Source of the DNA: Zopfochytrium polystomum
Lineage: Eukaryota; Chytridiomycota; Chytridiomycetes; Chytridiales; Chytridiaceae
Direction of reading: 5' to 3'
Length of the DNA: 64,000 nucleotides
Assembly: GCA_025765615.1 (NCBI GenBank)
Contig: JAIVFJ010000321.1
Coordinates: forward strand, 1 to 64,000
Position numbers and translations under genes: made by a program
Shown: piece by piece, positions 44,496 to 54,760 of the stretch
Numbering within the stretch: position 1 is the stretch's first letter
Layout: each line of letters begins with the position of its first letter
Notes under the pieces: generated by a model
Database searches by the model: none
The model's input: only the letters and a program-made list of their open reading frames with translations
Told to the model about the DNA's origin: nothing

Positions 44496-46000
44496 CGAAG
44501 TGCGAGGGGTGGCGCCTCACAGCATCGCCCCAACCCGAAGGGCGTGGGGTGGCGCCGCAGCCGCCCTGCCCGAAGTCCGAAGTACGAGGGGGGCGCCTTG
44601 CGGCGCCCCCCTGGATGCTGAATCAAAGAAAACCGTGACAAGGTAGGACAAAGGATTGGGAGGGGGGACCCAACCCCCTCTCAACCTTTCCCGCAATGCA
44701 CAGGAGCGAAGAAGCTTGCGAGTCGGGCGGGGGGCGGTGGGGTCAGCCACCGCCCCAAGCGTGGCGGAGGAGAAAGGCGCGAGGGCGCCAGGGCGACGGG
44801 GGCTGGGGAGGAGCGTCGCGATACCGCTGAAACTGCAAAAGAAAGGTTGCTGACACTTACCCTCACATCCCAGTACTGCTAATTTCCTGGGCCATCGCGG
44901 GGGGAATCGCTTCCCGAGTGAAGGGGCTTGTGTTGAACCGATGGTGGGTGATGTGCGCTGACATCCCACCTATCCCTCCCAGGGGGATCGCGGATTGCGC
45001 AATCTGAATACGTCCTGCTACTGCCAATTTCGCAGGCCAGCTGGGGGGATCGCATCCCACACTTCAAACTTGCGCTAACCGTCGCCATGATTGCTCACGA
45101 CGATGGGAGGCCAGTTGCATGCCAGCAAACCTGCCACTCACTACCCGAAGCTGTCGTCGAAGACAGCCTCGTTGGCGGCGGCGGCAGCATCGCAGCCGCC
45201 AGCAACTGCCACCCCCCAAAAATTGCAAACTTTTTCCTCCCCTATCCCTAATGCTTCAAAGGAATTTATTATCTACTACAACTGTTTGGGTGATCAAATC
45301 CAACCTCACTGGCCCAATGACGAAGTGGAAACAACAGTTAGAGATCTGCATCTGGGCCCGAATACGCCAGGTGCGGGCGTGAGGGAAAAAAGGGCGAACC
45401 TTGAAAACCCACACTAACACCCAACAAAGAACAACCACACTCTGCCCCGAGCGCAGTGAAGGTGTTCAAAGGGATGATCGGAGAGATTGCTAAAGTCGAA
45501 GAGAAAGAAGGCGGGGCCTAGAGTGACAGGGGCTAGGGAGGAACGTTGCGATACCACCAAACAGGCAACACAGCTAGATCGCCAACTTACTGTCGCATCC
45601 CTGTACTGCTGATTTCCTGGGCCGAGCGGGGGGGAATGCTTCCCATGTGACACGCCTTGGGGCGATCGCCACTGAGGGGGGATCGCGAGTCAAACGATCT
45701 GAAAGCGTCCTGCTACTGCCATTTTCGCAGGCCAGTTGGGGGGATTGTGTCCCACGCTTCAGACTCTCCATTCCCGGCGCCATATGCTCACGACGCTGCA
45801 GGGCCTGCCGCACGCCGGCAGGTAGGCCCCACACCACCCACCGCCACCCCCGAAACTTGCAAAGTTTTTCCTCCCCCATCCCTAACTTTTCAATAGTGTA
45901 TTGTTCGCTCCAACCTGAAGGTGAGGAATCTGCAGCTTCCTATCCCTAACTTTTCAATAGTGTATTATTCGCTCCAACCCGAAGGTGAGGAATCTGCAGC
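44496..46000. repeat. Composite repeat, copies II and III
   Basis: Same modules and order as 38165-39110: GC-rich GAAGTGCGAGGGG units (44496-44620), GGGAGGGGGGACCCAACCCC (44657-44676), GTACTGCTAATTTCCTGGGC (44873-44892), AATTTCGCAGGCCAGCTGGG (45026-45045), then the CTATCCCTAAC block (45241-45440). Copy III repeats the middle modules at 45510-45890. Two direct copies of a 63-bp unit beginning CTATCCCTAACTTTTCAATA follow (about 45877-46000), and one more lies at 47597-47657. Confidence 0.65.
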
Positions 46001-46233
46001 TAAAACAGAAACGCAACAGTAGCAAAGTGGGGAAACCAAAGAGCACGGTAAAAACCCCGAAACCACCGCCGCGAGGGACCTTACTGAAAACTATGAGGCC
46101 CGCGCCCAAAGGGGCGTGGACTATGCGTAAAACCCCAACCGAAGGAATAGGGGAAGACAAAAGGGGCCAGGCGGACCGAACCCCCACCCCCCCACCACTA
46201 AACAACGGCATCAATATAAAAAAAAACCCTCAA

Positions 46234-46765
46234 TCAAGCCTCCATCGTCGCAGGATGGGGCAGGAGCCGGGCTAGGCCTGGCTCCAGCCGCGGGCGGAGG
46301 TCAACAGGGAAGGCCGCAACAATGCATCGACGGAGGTCCAACAGGTACGCACTCCTGGCAAGGCGAGACCGTCGTCGGAGGAAGGCGTTGGTGGCGCGAT
46401 CGGCTGCAGCGACAATTGCAGTCTCATCCGCATATTCCACAAACGGGGGGAGTGCTGTAGGGTTGAAGTCAGGTAGATGTTCGAGGATATCCGAATGTTC
46501 CGACAGAAATGCAATAAACGCTGTTACACGCTCCTCTGCGACCCACGCCTCCCGCAGGCGTAGGCCCCGGCCAATCGGGGAGAGTTCTGGGGCATACGGA
46601 GCCTTCATGGCCACAAATGAAGCGCGCAGCTTCTTGCGTGCCACTGGGTGCGTTATTGAGGCTCGGAAGTAGATGGGGGTGTACTTAACAGGCACGTGCG
46701 CTTCAGGGCGCACTAATCGGCGGAGGACTATAGCAGGGACGGCCGTACCTAGGAGGGAGTTGAAC
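46234..46765 (-). CDS. Unrecognised ORF, C-terminal part (repeated family, also at 60.9-61.1 kb)
   Basis: The open frame on the minus strand ends at TGA 46234; no ATG near its 5' limit, so the start is uncertain. Sequence includes VRPEAHVPVKYTPIYFRASI, GRGLRLREAWVAEERVTAFI, LEHLPDFNPTALPPFVEYAD, ETAIVAAADRATNAFLRRRS and the ending GLARLLPHPATMEA. A degenerate plus-strand copy at about 60895-61130 keeps the matching HLPGFDPTALP, ADEATIAAAYDRTANAFL and ARLLPHNESMEA, in shifted frames. That two copies agree at protein level argues for a real coding sequence spread by duplication or transposition. I do not recognise the family. It follows directly on the tRNA-like/hairpin region at 46740-47150. 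Confidence 0.5.
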
Positions 46766-47150
46766 CCTCAGGCCCCCCAACTGGGGCTCAACTTTATTCA
46801 CTAGGCACCGTGAAACCTTGAGCATGCTTAGCACAACGGTAGCCGCTCTCATCAGTCGCGCCGGTCAGTATAGTCTCCTTAGCTGTCCTTATGGGGAGCC
46901 GTCATTGGAGGACATCACTCAACTTAACCGCGACGGCCCAGTACCTGGGGAGCGTGCCAGGTACCTTCCCGTTATTTGAGCTACCTCGCACGGCTTTCAC
47001 CGTACTAACCACCAGGGGCTACCAGAGGAGGGTCGGGGTGTCCTTATCGGATGGTTTTTAGACGCTCTTCCCCTCGTACCTTTGCCGGGATCGAACCGGC
47101 GCCCCTCACCAGCAAACCCAGAGGTGTTAACCAACTGAGCTACTGGGCTC
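46740..47150 (-). ncRNA. tRNA-like, hairpin-rich region (SINE-like) upstream of the unknown ORF
   Basis: On the minus strand, TAGCTCAGTTGG (47142-47131, A-box-like) and GGTTCGATCCC (47097-47087, B-box) sit at tRNA-like spacing, with a perfect T-arm GCCGG-TTCGATC-CCGGC. D-stem and acceptor stem do not pair, so it is not a functional tRNA. Further on are inverted repeats GCCGTC/GACGGC (about 46949/46910) and a second T-arm-like hairpin GAGGG-TTCAACT-CCCTC (about 46768-46752). A tRNA-derived SINE or a structured leader are the alternatives. Confidence 0.45.
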
Positions 47151-47154
47151 CTCC

Positions 47155-47660
47155 CTATCCCTAACTCCTCAAGAAATTTATTATCTACTACAACTGTTTT
47201 GGTGATCGAATCCACCCTCACCGGCCCAATGATGAAGTGGAACAACAGTTAGAGATCTGCAGCTAGGCCCGAATACGCCGAGTGCGGGCGTGAGGGAAAA
47301 AAGGGCGAACCTTGAAAAAACCCACACTAACACCCAACGAAGAACAACCACCAACGGAAACTATGAGGCCCGACACCCCCCCCCGAAAGGGGGGGGCGGG
47401 AATGCGTAGGGCCCCCCCCGCGCGCTGAGGGGGGCCAATTCGAAGAAAGAAAAGCGTAAATCGAAGAAGAAGCACAGTTCGGAGGAAAAGCAGAGATCGA
47501 AGAATGAGCAAAGATCGAGGAAGAGGCAAAAATCGAAGAAAAAGCGAAAAAGCGAAAACATATGCGGGAGCCCCCGGACTAATCAACAGGGGCACCTATC
47601 CCTAACTTTTCAATAGTGTATTATTCGCTCCAACCCGAAGGTGAGGAATCTGCAGCTTGA
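47155..47660. repeat. Composite repeat, copy IV (partial)
   Basis: CTATCCCTAACTCCTCAAGA and the following ACTACAACTGTTTTGGTGAT block as at 37752 and 45241, then a G-run and GAAGAAAAAGCG-type tail as in copy I, ending with the 63-bp unit (47597-47657). Confidence 0.65.
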
Positions 47661-47893
47661 AAGTTAAAAAAGTACATGCATATAAAGGAGAAGAAAGAAA
47701 GTCCAAGAGGTCAGAGGGGGCACATGTGAGAGAGAGAAAGCCAAAGAAGAAGAAAAACAAAGAGGCCAAGGTGAAGAGAAGAAATCTGAAAGAACAGTAG
47801 GAACAAACTTAAACCAGACAACAGCTTAAGAATATGAAATCAACACAACAAAAAACAAATGGAAAACAAATGATGAGCAACAGAAACAGACAC

Positions 47894-48861
47894 TCATCCA
47901 CCTCCCACTGAACCACCACTCTCTGTATCAGAGTCAACCCACCCGGATCTGTCCAGCTTCCCCATCACTCCCTGAGTCTCCGTATTCAGCCACCTGTTCC
48001 TCGATTCCCTAAACCCCTTGTTGCGCACTGGATCCCAGTGCGCACGCAGGGCTTCCCTAGCTTGCCGCCGCACCTGTGCCATCTGCATGCGAGTCCTAAG
48101 ATCCGCCCTCCTATCATCCACTGTCCCTGCTTCCATCAAATAGTCCGCCTCCTGATCTGCTGTGGTCTCCGAAGCATCCACAAAGTCCCTCATTCCAGCG
48201 CATTCCACTCGAATCTTTGCAATCAGCCTAGCAAGCTTCATCCCCAGCCTCTTTGAAGCAACCCTTGTCTCCTGAGGGATCTTATCTGCATCATTGGCTG
48301 TGTATGGTGCCCAAAAAGTCAGAGTCTGCAGCAGCAGATCCAGCACTGTGATGTTCCTTCTTGCCTGCTCCAGGCTTGGGACACACTCAGGGTGGTCCGC
48401 CTCCAGGAGGCGGCGCACACCTGAACACTCCAAGGCATGGTTCCTGTCCAGCTCAGCATCACACTTCTTGCACTTCTGGTGATAGGCCACAAGGCCTCCC
48501 ATCCAAGCCACAAGGCATCTCAACCACCTCCTGTTAAACATTGCACCAGAACGAACCACCTGGCAGGGCCCCCGGTGAGGGGGGATCACCAGAGGTGCTA
48601 CCACTCCAGTCAAGTTGGCCTTTTCCTTATACTTCTCAAGTGACACAGTGTGCATCTTCTGCATAGCGACAGCATCAATGTTCTTGGGCTCAGATCTGGT
48701 AACTTCAAGGTCATACGGATAAGTCCTGTGTCTGACAAACGGAATCTGTGCCAAGGCCTTCCGTGGCACTGACCCAAAATATAGACCCATATCCAAAATT
48801 TGCTGCGCCTAAGAATGGGGAATGCACAGGAGGCATACTTGATTTGATCACGCTCGCTCAT
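47894..48861 (-). pseudogene. LINE-like (non-LTR retrotransposon) ORF2 C-terminal fragment
   Basis: A 300-codon frame ending at 47894 (no ATG at its head; the only upstream ATG at 48861 is in another frame). It contains KCKKCDAELDRNHALECSG, a C-x2-C-x7-H-x4-C cluster of the kind found after the reverse transcriptase in LINE ORF2 proteins, preceded by RRWLRCLVAWMGGLVAYHQ and followed by a charged helical tail. No RT motif remains. Assignment rests on the zinc cluster and its position; a stand-alone host gene is possible. Confidence 0.45.
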
Positions 48862-49385
48862 GCTGGGGAGGAAAATGTGTGCAGGAGAATAGAAATTTGA
48901 ACGGCAGTGATTTCCCTGATTTGGTGGCGGATTCTGAGACCTCTTGAGCAGATAATGAGTGTGGAACTCTTCAATAAGCCCTAAACAAATTCAGTATGAT
49001 GCTTTGAGGTCGAGATATCGGTGAGAATAGGTGTAGCAGGTGTGTGTAACGAGTTGGTGTTGAGAAAAACAGACTTGTCATGTTTGTGGAGCGAAATTGA
49101 GTGGGCCAAAGTGCAGCTGCAGCTTGCAACTCAATATCCCATAAGGCCAAGGACAAATTTGGAGAATCACTGAGTTGCCCCACGTAGATCAGCAGATGCT
49201 GAATGCAGAAAGATTGGTTTAAAGCAATTTGGTGGAATGGTGGGGGTACAAAAACTGAGTGAGTTGGTAGTGTGGTGGCGAGTGGCACTGCCTCTGTTTG
49301 CTCGTTCTGTGCGCTTTTCAAGTATGTTGCTGTGTTCTGCACGTTGTTTATACTCCAGATGATTGGGATGGGTCACAATTTTGTA

Positions 49386-49631
49386 TAAAGAAATGACAGC
49401 TGCTGTTTGTGGATGGTGGTGAACTACACTGGTGGACTACTCTCTTGTGATGGTGAAGCTGAGATGGGAGACTTTTGCACAATGTATGCTGTTTGGCTTT
49501 ATACAAAATTGTGACAAAGACCGGGTGACAAAAAAATGCACCAAATCCTCATCACAGTTGGTGCTCCCATGCACCACAGTGTGAGGTGTTGCTCCTGCAC
49601 ACTGCTTACTGCAAAAACCCAAAATCTAACA
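49386..49631 (-). repeat. Diverged family A-like LTR
   Basis: Minus strand TGTTAGATTTTGGGTTTTTG to AAATTTC/CTTTA-type end; it shares AGCAGTGTGCAGGAGC and TTTGTATAAAGCC with family A. Immediately beyond (minus strand) is TACAAAATTGTGACCCATCC, as after the element 1 5' LTR, so this is probably the 5' LTR of another truncated minus-strand element. Confidence 0.65.
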
Positions 49632-50328
49632 CACTGACGCCACTCTGCTGCCTCAGGGGATAAGTCGCACTGATGACGGCGTGTTGTTCTGAGTGGGAAT
49701 GGGCTCTCTAACGATATGGACAGAGTCACGATAACGAGCAGGGACACTGACGTTGCGAGGGGGGTTTTGGTGAGGAGCTGCTATTGTGGCAGGGGAATGA
49801 GCAGGATCAGGGCGTCGAGGAGGATTGAGCGGGAAGGGATAGAGGAGAGTGGGGAGGGAGGGAGCAGGAGGAACTGCAGTGGAAGGAAGGATGAAAGGGG
49901 CAGAGGACAAGAGGGATGCGGCAGAGGGAGATGGCAGGGTGATGGGAGTGGGGGACGAAGGAGAAGACTGAGGGGGCCAAAGAGAGGAAGGAAGAGAAGG
50001 AGGGGGAGGGAGACTGTATGTGGAGGATGGAGGTAGAGAGAGTGGGTCAAGGGAAATGAGAAAGGGATTGGTAGGAGAGAACTGGGAGATGGGAACGAGA
50101 ACTGGGGATGTTGTCAATGGCGCAGGGGCAGGAGGGATAGGGAAGACATCAAGAGCACCAGGTGAAGCAGTAGTAGTAGGTTCAGGAAGGTGCACAGATT
50201 GGGGGGAAGGAATGTGGGGAGATGAGGCAACGGAAGATGAGGACTGTATGGAGGGCAGGGCAAAGGAAGGGGGAGGAGACGTCATCCCGCCGGGTAGGAG
50301 TGGGGAGGATCGCATGGTGGCGGAAATT

Positions 50329-51020
50329 TCAGGAAAAATGTTGTCGAGGTCGGCGGCCAGTGAGACGTTCGAAGGGTGAGGAACAATGGGAGTCAGGGAG
50401 ACGATTGTGGAGATAAATGGCCGTGAGAAAAGCGTCCCCCCAGTAGCCCAAAGGTGCACCTGCGTGATGGAGCATTGAAAGAGCGTGTTCGGCAAGTGTC
50501 CGGTTCATTCGTTCAGCAACACCATTCTGACCGTGAGAAGCTGCAAACACCAGAGGTATTGAAGAAACGACGTCATCTCGTGACCAATGAGCTCACTGCC
50601 ACAGTCGGAGCGGAAAGTGAGTAGCTGGTGAGAGGTGAGGTTGGAGATGTAAGCAGAGAAGGCCTGGAGAAGAGGGAGAGTTGAGGCTGACGCAAGTGAC
50701 TTTCGAAGGTGAACGCGAACAAAGTTGGAGGCATTGTCAATGGAGAGTGTAGCGGGAACGGAGCCTCCAGGCGATTTCTGCTTGCACACAAAGGAGTCAG
50801 AGTGGACAAGCTCCAATGGAACCAGCGCACAGGAGCCATTGGAAGGCAAGCAAACGTTATGCCCCTTGCCAAGAAGACAACCCTCACAGCGGTCATCCCA
50901 GTCATCAGTAATCAGCCCAAGAGAGAGCGGGCCACCCAGTTGAGAACAGGGCGACTGGGGTGGCCAAGGGAATGATGAAGGGCTGCAGGTGTGAGAGGCT
51001 GAGATGGGCGAGAGAGGCAA
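50329..51020 (-). pseudogene. Copia integrase (element 3)
   Basis: DRCEGCLLGKGHNVCLPS (zinc Cys pair), VPLELVHSDSFVCKQKSPGG (first Asp), LLTFRSDCGSELIGHEMTSF (second Asp) and, one frame over, ASHGQNGVAERMNRTLAEHA (Glu), so the D,D,E residues are all still visible; one frameshift near 50510-50530 separates the last. The late part reads GYWGDAFLTAIYLHNRLPDS. Confidence 0.85.
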
Positions 51021-51517
51021 AGGACATGGTTGGAGTGGAGAGAGGCGCGATCAGAGGCGGAGGCTGGCTACAGTGAAGCTTCCACAGTTTGCCGCAGCGG
51101 GACCCAACGCCAAGGGTAGAGGAGGACTGATGAAGCATAAGGGAAGTCCGACGGAAAGTGAGCTCAATGTCAGACAACGTAAGGTGATCAACAGAGAGGA
51201 GATTACTGTGGAGCATGGGGGCAAAGTACACTTCGCGAAGGACCAGCAGAGATGTCAAGCCATTGGGGAGATTGAGACGAAGAGGAAGGCGCCTGATGTG
51301 GGTACACTGAAGAGGAGAGCCATCAGCCTGGTCAAGAGAAAGGAAGGTGGGCTGAGGATCAAGCAGCATGGAGAGAGCTGACGAGATGTTGAGTACACCC
51401 AGAGTCAACAAGAAAGGTGGCAGCTGATACCGGAGGGGGGAGTGCTAGGCAGAGGTTGTGTGGAGCAACGGGAGCGAGAAAGGGAAAGTGAGGAGGAAGA
51501 GAGTGAAACGAAGGAAG

Positions 51518-51746
51518 GGAAAGAATTTGCTATGTTGGCGGATTGATGGATTGGGCTGCTGTGGTATACACTACTGAAGATGGTGGTGGTGGGAGGTTGA
51601 TCTTGGCTTCTGTCAGTCTTGTGTTTGTATTTATACAAAACTGTTACAAGGACCATCACTTGCAAAATGCTGCAAGTCATCCTTGCAGAGCAGTAGCTGG
51701 TCAAAGCTCCTGCACACTGCTTACACCAAAAGACCCAAAACTAACA
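51518..51746 (-). mobile_element. Solo LTR of copia family A inside element 3
   Basis: 229 bp, nearly identical to the 5' LTR of element 1 (21148-21376); first base T changed to G on the plus strand (GGAAAGAATTTGC). Flanked by direct GGAAG duplications at 51513-51517 and 51747-51751. No internal sequence attached. Confidence 0.9.
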
Positions 51747-52209
51747 GGAAGAGGTCCCACCACCGCGTACAAGAGACGAGGCGAAGGGGGACAAGCGACA
51801 GTGTCGACGACGACGACGAAGGTGAAGTGTCAGAGCGTAACTAGGACGGCGATGTGAGCCGGAACGAGAGTCACAGGAGAGGATACAGTAAGGCTGCAGA
51901 CGAAGGATGTGAACTCCACGGGAGGGAGCACGTAAAATGGACAGCAAGTAGTTGGACTCAGTGTATTAAAGAGAATTGTCACTTGATTCCAAAGAACCCC
52001 ATCACAGAGCAACCGAACGCTGTCTGAACCGCCCTCCTTTAACGCAACACGAGTCTTGCAGCTGGTCGCAGGTGAGTGGAAGAAGCCACACTTGACACAC
52101 GAGCCCCAGTACTGTGCAGTGTCGTGAGTGCGGATGGAGCGTGTGCGGCCTGCGCTGTGGCATATTGTGCACAGACGGTCTGGAGGGCTGGGGCCAGCGG
52201 GCTTGACAG

Positions 52210-52440
52210 GACGGACTGATGAAATCCCACCCAGGACTGGAGGGACTTGGCGTGTGTGTAAGGAAGAGAGAGAGAGAGAGAGAGAGAGCAGTGGTGATGG
52301 GAAAGGGTGAGGAGTGAGAGGATGGAGAGAGGAGAGAGGAGTGAGTGGGCAGAGAGGGAAGAGAGAGCAATTGGAGGAAGAGAGATTGGCTTGTTTTGCA
52401 CTGGATTCTGTCAAAGCAGTAAGGAGGGGGTTGGATTCCT
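52210..52440 (-). repeat. Element 3 leader, inverted partner of 53165-53385
   Basis: Minus-strand sequence with AGTCCCTCCAGTCCTGGGTG and CAAAACAAGCCAATCTCTCT also occurs on the plus strand at 53165-53385. The two form an inverted pair about 950 bp apart. (GA)n lies at about 52268-52288. Confidence 0.7.
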
Positions 52441-52896
52441 TGTTGTTCTCAATAAAAAGAGACAGGCAAAGGCAGCTGTCGTTCTAGCTTTGTTCATCCT
52501 ACCAGTAGGAACAATGCAATTGGAACATGCACAAAAACACTCAAACTACGCACTCTGCACATGTAACACAGCACAGCAAGCATGCAGAAGCAGTGTACCA
52601 CTGCCCCATGGTCCGGAATTCCACTCTCTGCATCGGAATTCCGCTCCCTGATCCGGAATTCCAGCTTCCCTGCTGTGCTGTGCAATCTGAGCAATGCAAC
52701 AGGCATTTAGGAATCAGGGATTGCACCAATCACTTCATTTCTAAAAGTGAGCTCACCAGAGATTGCACCAATCATTGGATTTCTAAAACAAGGAAAAAAG
52801 CGGCTTGTTTCCCAAACAAGCTTCCTGATTTGGAAACAACCAAACCAATTTACAAGCAACTGTTTCTCAAACAAGCTGTAAATTGGTTTTTGGTGG

Positions 52897-53060
52897 TACT
52901 CAGCCCAGACAAAGTACTCAGCCCAAGATATGGTACTTAGCCCTGGCTGGTACTTAGCCCTGGGTGGTGCACAGCCCAGGCTGGTACTCAGCCCTGGGTG
53001 GTACGCAGCCCTGAATGGGTACTTAGCCCAGGCTGGGGGTTGGTGCTCAGCCTGTTTTAT
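52897..53060. repeat. Short tandem repeat of about 17-18 bp
   Basis: About nine imperfect copies of TGGTACTTAGCCCTGGC, for example 52932, 52950, 52982. It lies between the inverted element 3 leader arms. Confidence 0.75.
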
Positions 53061-53130
53061 CTCATTCCTGTGGCCTACTCTGTGCAGCCCACTGCTCCCT
53101 CTGTTTTCGGATGGCTCCAACCTGCAGGAG

Positions 53131-53138
53131 TATAAAAG
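53131..53138 (+). promoter_or_regulatory. TATA box of a copia-type leader
   Basis: TATAAAAG about 35 bp upstream of the start of the leader sequence shared with element 3 (AGATCAAAAAAGGAATCC). Confidence 0.5.
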
Positions 53139-53405
53139 CAGCAAACCTCTCACAGAGATCAAAAAAGGAATCCGATCCCCTCCTTGCTGCTTTGACAGAA
53201 TCCGGTGCAAAACAAGCCAATCTCTCTTCCTCCATTTGCTCTCTCTTCTCTCTCTGCCCACTCACTCCTCTCACCTCTCTCCATCCTCTCACTCCTCTCC
53301 CTTTCCATCACCACTGCTCTCTCTCACTCTCTTCCTTACACACACACCAAGTCCCTCCAGTCCTGGGTGGGATTTCATCACTCCTGCCCTCAGCTTAGGG
53401 GGGAG

Positions 53406-53629
53406 TGTTAGTTTTGGGACTTTTGGTGTAAGCAGTGGAGCTTTGAACTGATACTGCTCTCTGCAGGATGTCTTGCAGCATTTTGCAAGTGATGGTCCTT
53501 ATAACAGTTTGTATGAAGACAAACACAAGACTGACAGAAGCCAAGATCATCCTCCCACCACCACCACCTTCGGTAGTGTACTCCACAGCAGCCCAACCCA
53601 TCAATCAGCCAACATAGTGAATTCTTTCA
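53406..53629 (+). repeat. Family A-type LTR on the plus strand with polypurine tract
   Basis: Starts TGTTAGTTTTGGGAC directly after CAGCTTAGGGGGGAG (polypurine tract at about 53391-53405) and ends GAATTCTTTCA. The PPT shows it is the 3' LTR of a plus-strand element; upstream lies the element 3-type leader, joined directly to the PPT, so nearly all coding sequence has been lost by deletion. Confidence 0.8.
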
Positions 53630-53689
53630 TGGACAACTTCTCTCTATCGTGACAGTCAGTCAACGGAAGGACGAGAATTCAGATTGGTC

Positions 53690-53775
53690 ACCATATTGAA
53701 CAGCCTGGACTTGAACCAGGGTCCTTTCGGGCACTCTTCACTGAGCGACTCCACCTGGTAGCAGATTCTTTCACT
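53690..53775 (-). ncRNA. tRNA-like remnant (possible SINE head)
   Basis: Minus strand: GTCGCTCAGTGAAGAG (A-box-like) and CCTGG-TTCAAGT-CCAGG (perfect T-arm with B-box). A- to B-box spacing is too short for a tRNA, so the anticodon arm is reduced. tRNA-derived repeat is the simplest reading. Confidence 0.35.
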
Positions 53776-54099
53776 GCCTACCATCCACGACAAATGGACG
53801 GGGCAACAAAAGGCTCTGCGGGGAATTGTCCCCGTTAACGTTTCAAATCGGCACCCGATATCCGATAATTCTCGCAATAATCCTATTGTCATCCTTCAAA
53901 AACGACAACAATACTCGGGAAAAAGGAATTTTCCCCAATATTGCGGTACAATTATCGTGAGATTGATCGCATGTTGGATGGGATTTGGTAGTATTATTGG
54001 GAGAACCGAACCCCAACCCGAGAACGACAAGAAGCTTCCTTACTACGACACGATGCTGATAGGAGGGCAAATGTTGTGATCAAGTATCGATTTGAAACC

Positions 54100-54630
54100 T
54101 TAGTCCCCATTCATCACAGGACCTCCCAAACACTGTAAATTCAGCTTGGTCTTTGCCAGTTTCAACCAGAACGATTCAGAGGCACTTGCACCTGCTTGGA
54201 ATTCACAGCTGTACTCAAAGAAGATTTTTTCCGTTATTGTCGCTGAAACATCAAGCAAGGCACCTGGGCCAGGCATTGGCTTGCAAGCATAAGGACTGGA
54301 ACATTGAGGATGGCGCCAAAGTTATTTGGACAGATGAGACAAGTTTAAAAACTGGGAAGCAGGGCACGGCCTGCCTGTAGTGGAGAGCTGGAGAAAGCAT
54401 TATGAACGAATGATGGCAAGGCTCATGCAAGAGTGGTCGAGAATCTTTCTCTATTTGGGGTTGTTCAGAAAATCATGAACATTTCTTGGCATTCTGCTGC
54501 CAAGAAGGGTGGAGGAGCTGGGACGAACTGATTGGTGCAAAGAGGAAGGCAGTTACTCACAGCCACAAAACTTCACTTTCGCGAAGCATTCTTTGGTCGA
54601 GTCAAATTGATAATCCTCACAGGTAATCAG
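54100..54630 (+). pseudogene. Tc1/mariner-type transposase remnant
   Basis: The frame at 54153 reads VSTRTIQRHLHLLGIHSCTQ (helix-turn-helix region) then KVIWTDETSLKTGK, where WTDE carries the first catalytic Asp of Tc1-like transposases. After the stop at 54380 a shifted frame reads SFSIWGC, matching the conserved WG motif before the second Asp. No intact frame and no terminal inverted repeats found. The enzyme cuts and pastes its own element at TA sites. Confidence 0.7.
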
Positions 54631-54659
54631 TCAAAAAAGCAGGATATACTCTTTTTATT

Positions 54660-54760
54660 TGAGGTTGCAGGCTCAAGAGCCTGTCGTCCTCACGTTAGCC
54701 CAATACAGTAAGTTTTGGCTCGCTATTTGCTTTCCTTCACTCTAAGGCTGCTAAATTATT
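54660..54760 (+). repeat. 3'-end block shared with 63.8 kb, preceded by a hairpin
   Basis: Perfect hairpin CAGGCTC-AA-GAGCCTG (54669-54684), then CCCAATACAGTAAGTTTTGG and TATTTGCTTTCCTTCACTCT, nearly the same as 63811-63867. Confidence 0.55.

Larger units (their letters stand above)
49632..52440 (-). mobile_element. Copia element 3 (third lineage), internal fragment without RT
   Basis: On the minus strand: leader (52440-52210), gag zinc-cluster-like region (CTICHSAGRTRS, CVKCGFFHS, about 52170-52060), protease (LVDSGCTQHL near 51400, LVLREVYFAPMLHSNLLSVD), integrase (about 50940-50330) and Pro/Ser-rich linker (50330-49660). RT and RNase H are absent. A solo LTR at 51518-51746 splits gag from protease. 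Integrase sequence is clearly different from element 2, so this is another lineage. Confidence 0.8.

Noticed and set aside
47083..47148. A functional tRNA gene
   Set aside because: A- and B-box and the T-arm look right, but acceptor and D stems do not pair and no proper 7-nt anticodon loop can be drawn.
49386..49631. 3' LTR of copia element 3
   Set aside because: It resembles family A and is followed on the minus strand by the sequence that normally follows a 5' LTR, so it more likely starts another truncated element.
52897..53060. A CRISPR-like array
   Set aside because: Units are about 18 bp, directly adjacent, without unique spacers, and in a fungal nuclear context.
54100..54630. A complete Tc1/mariner element
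   Set aside because: I found no terminal inverted repeats or TA duplication around the transposase remnant.
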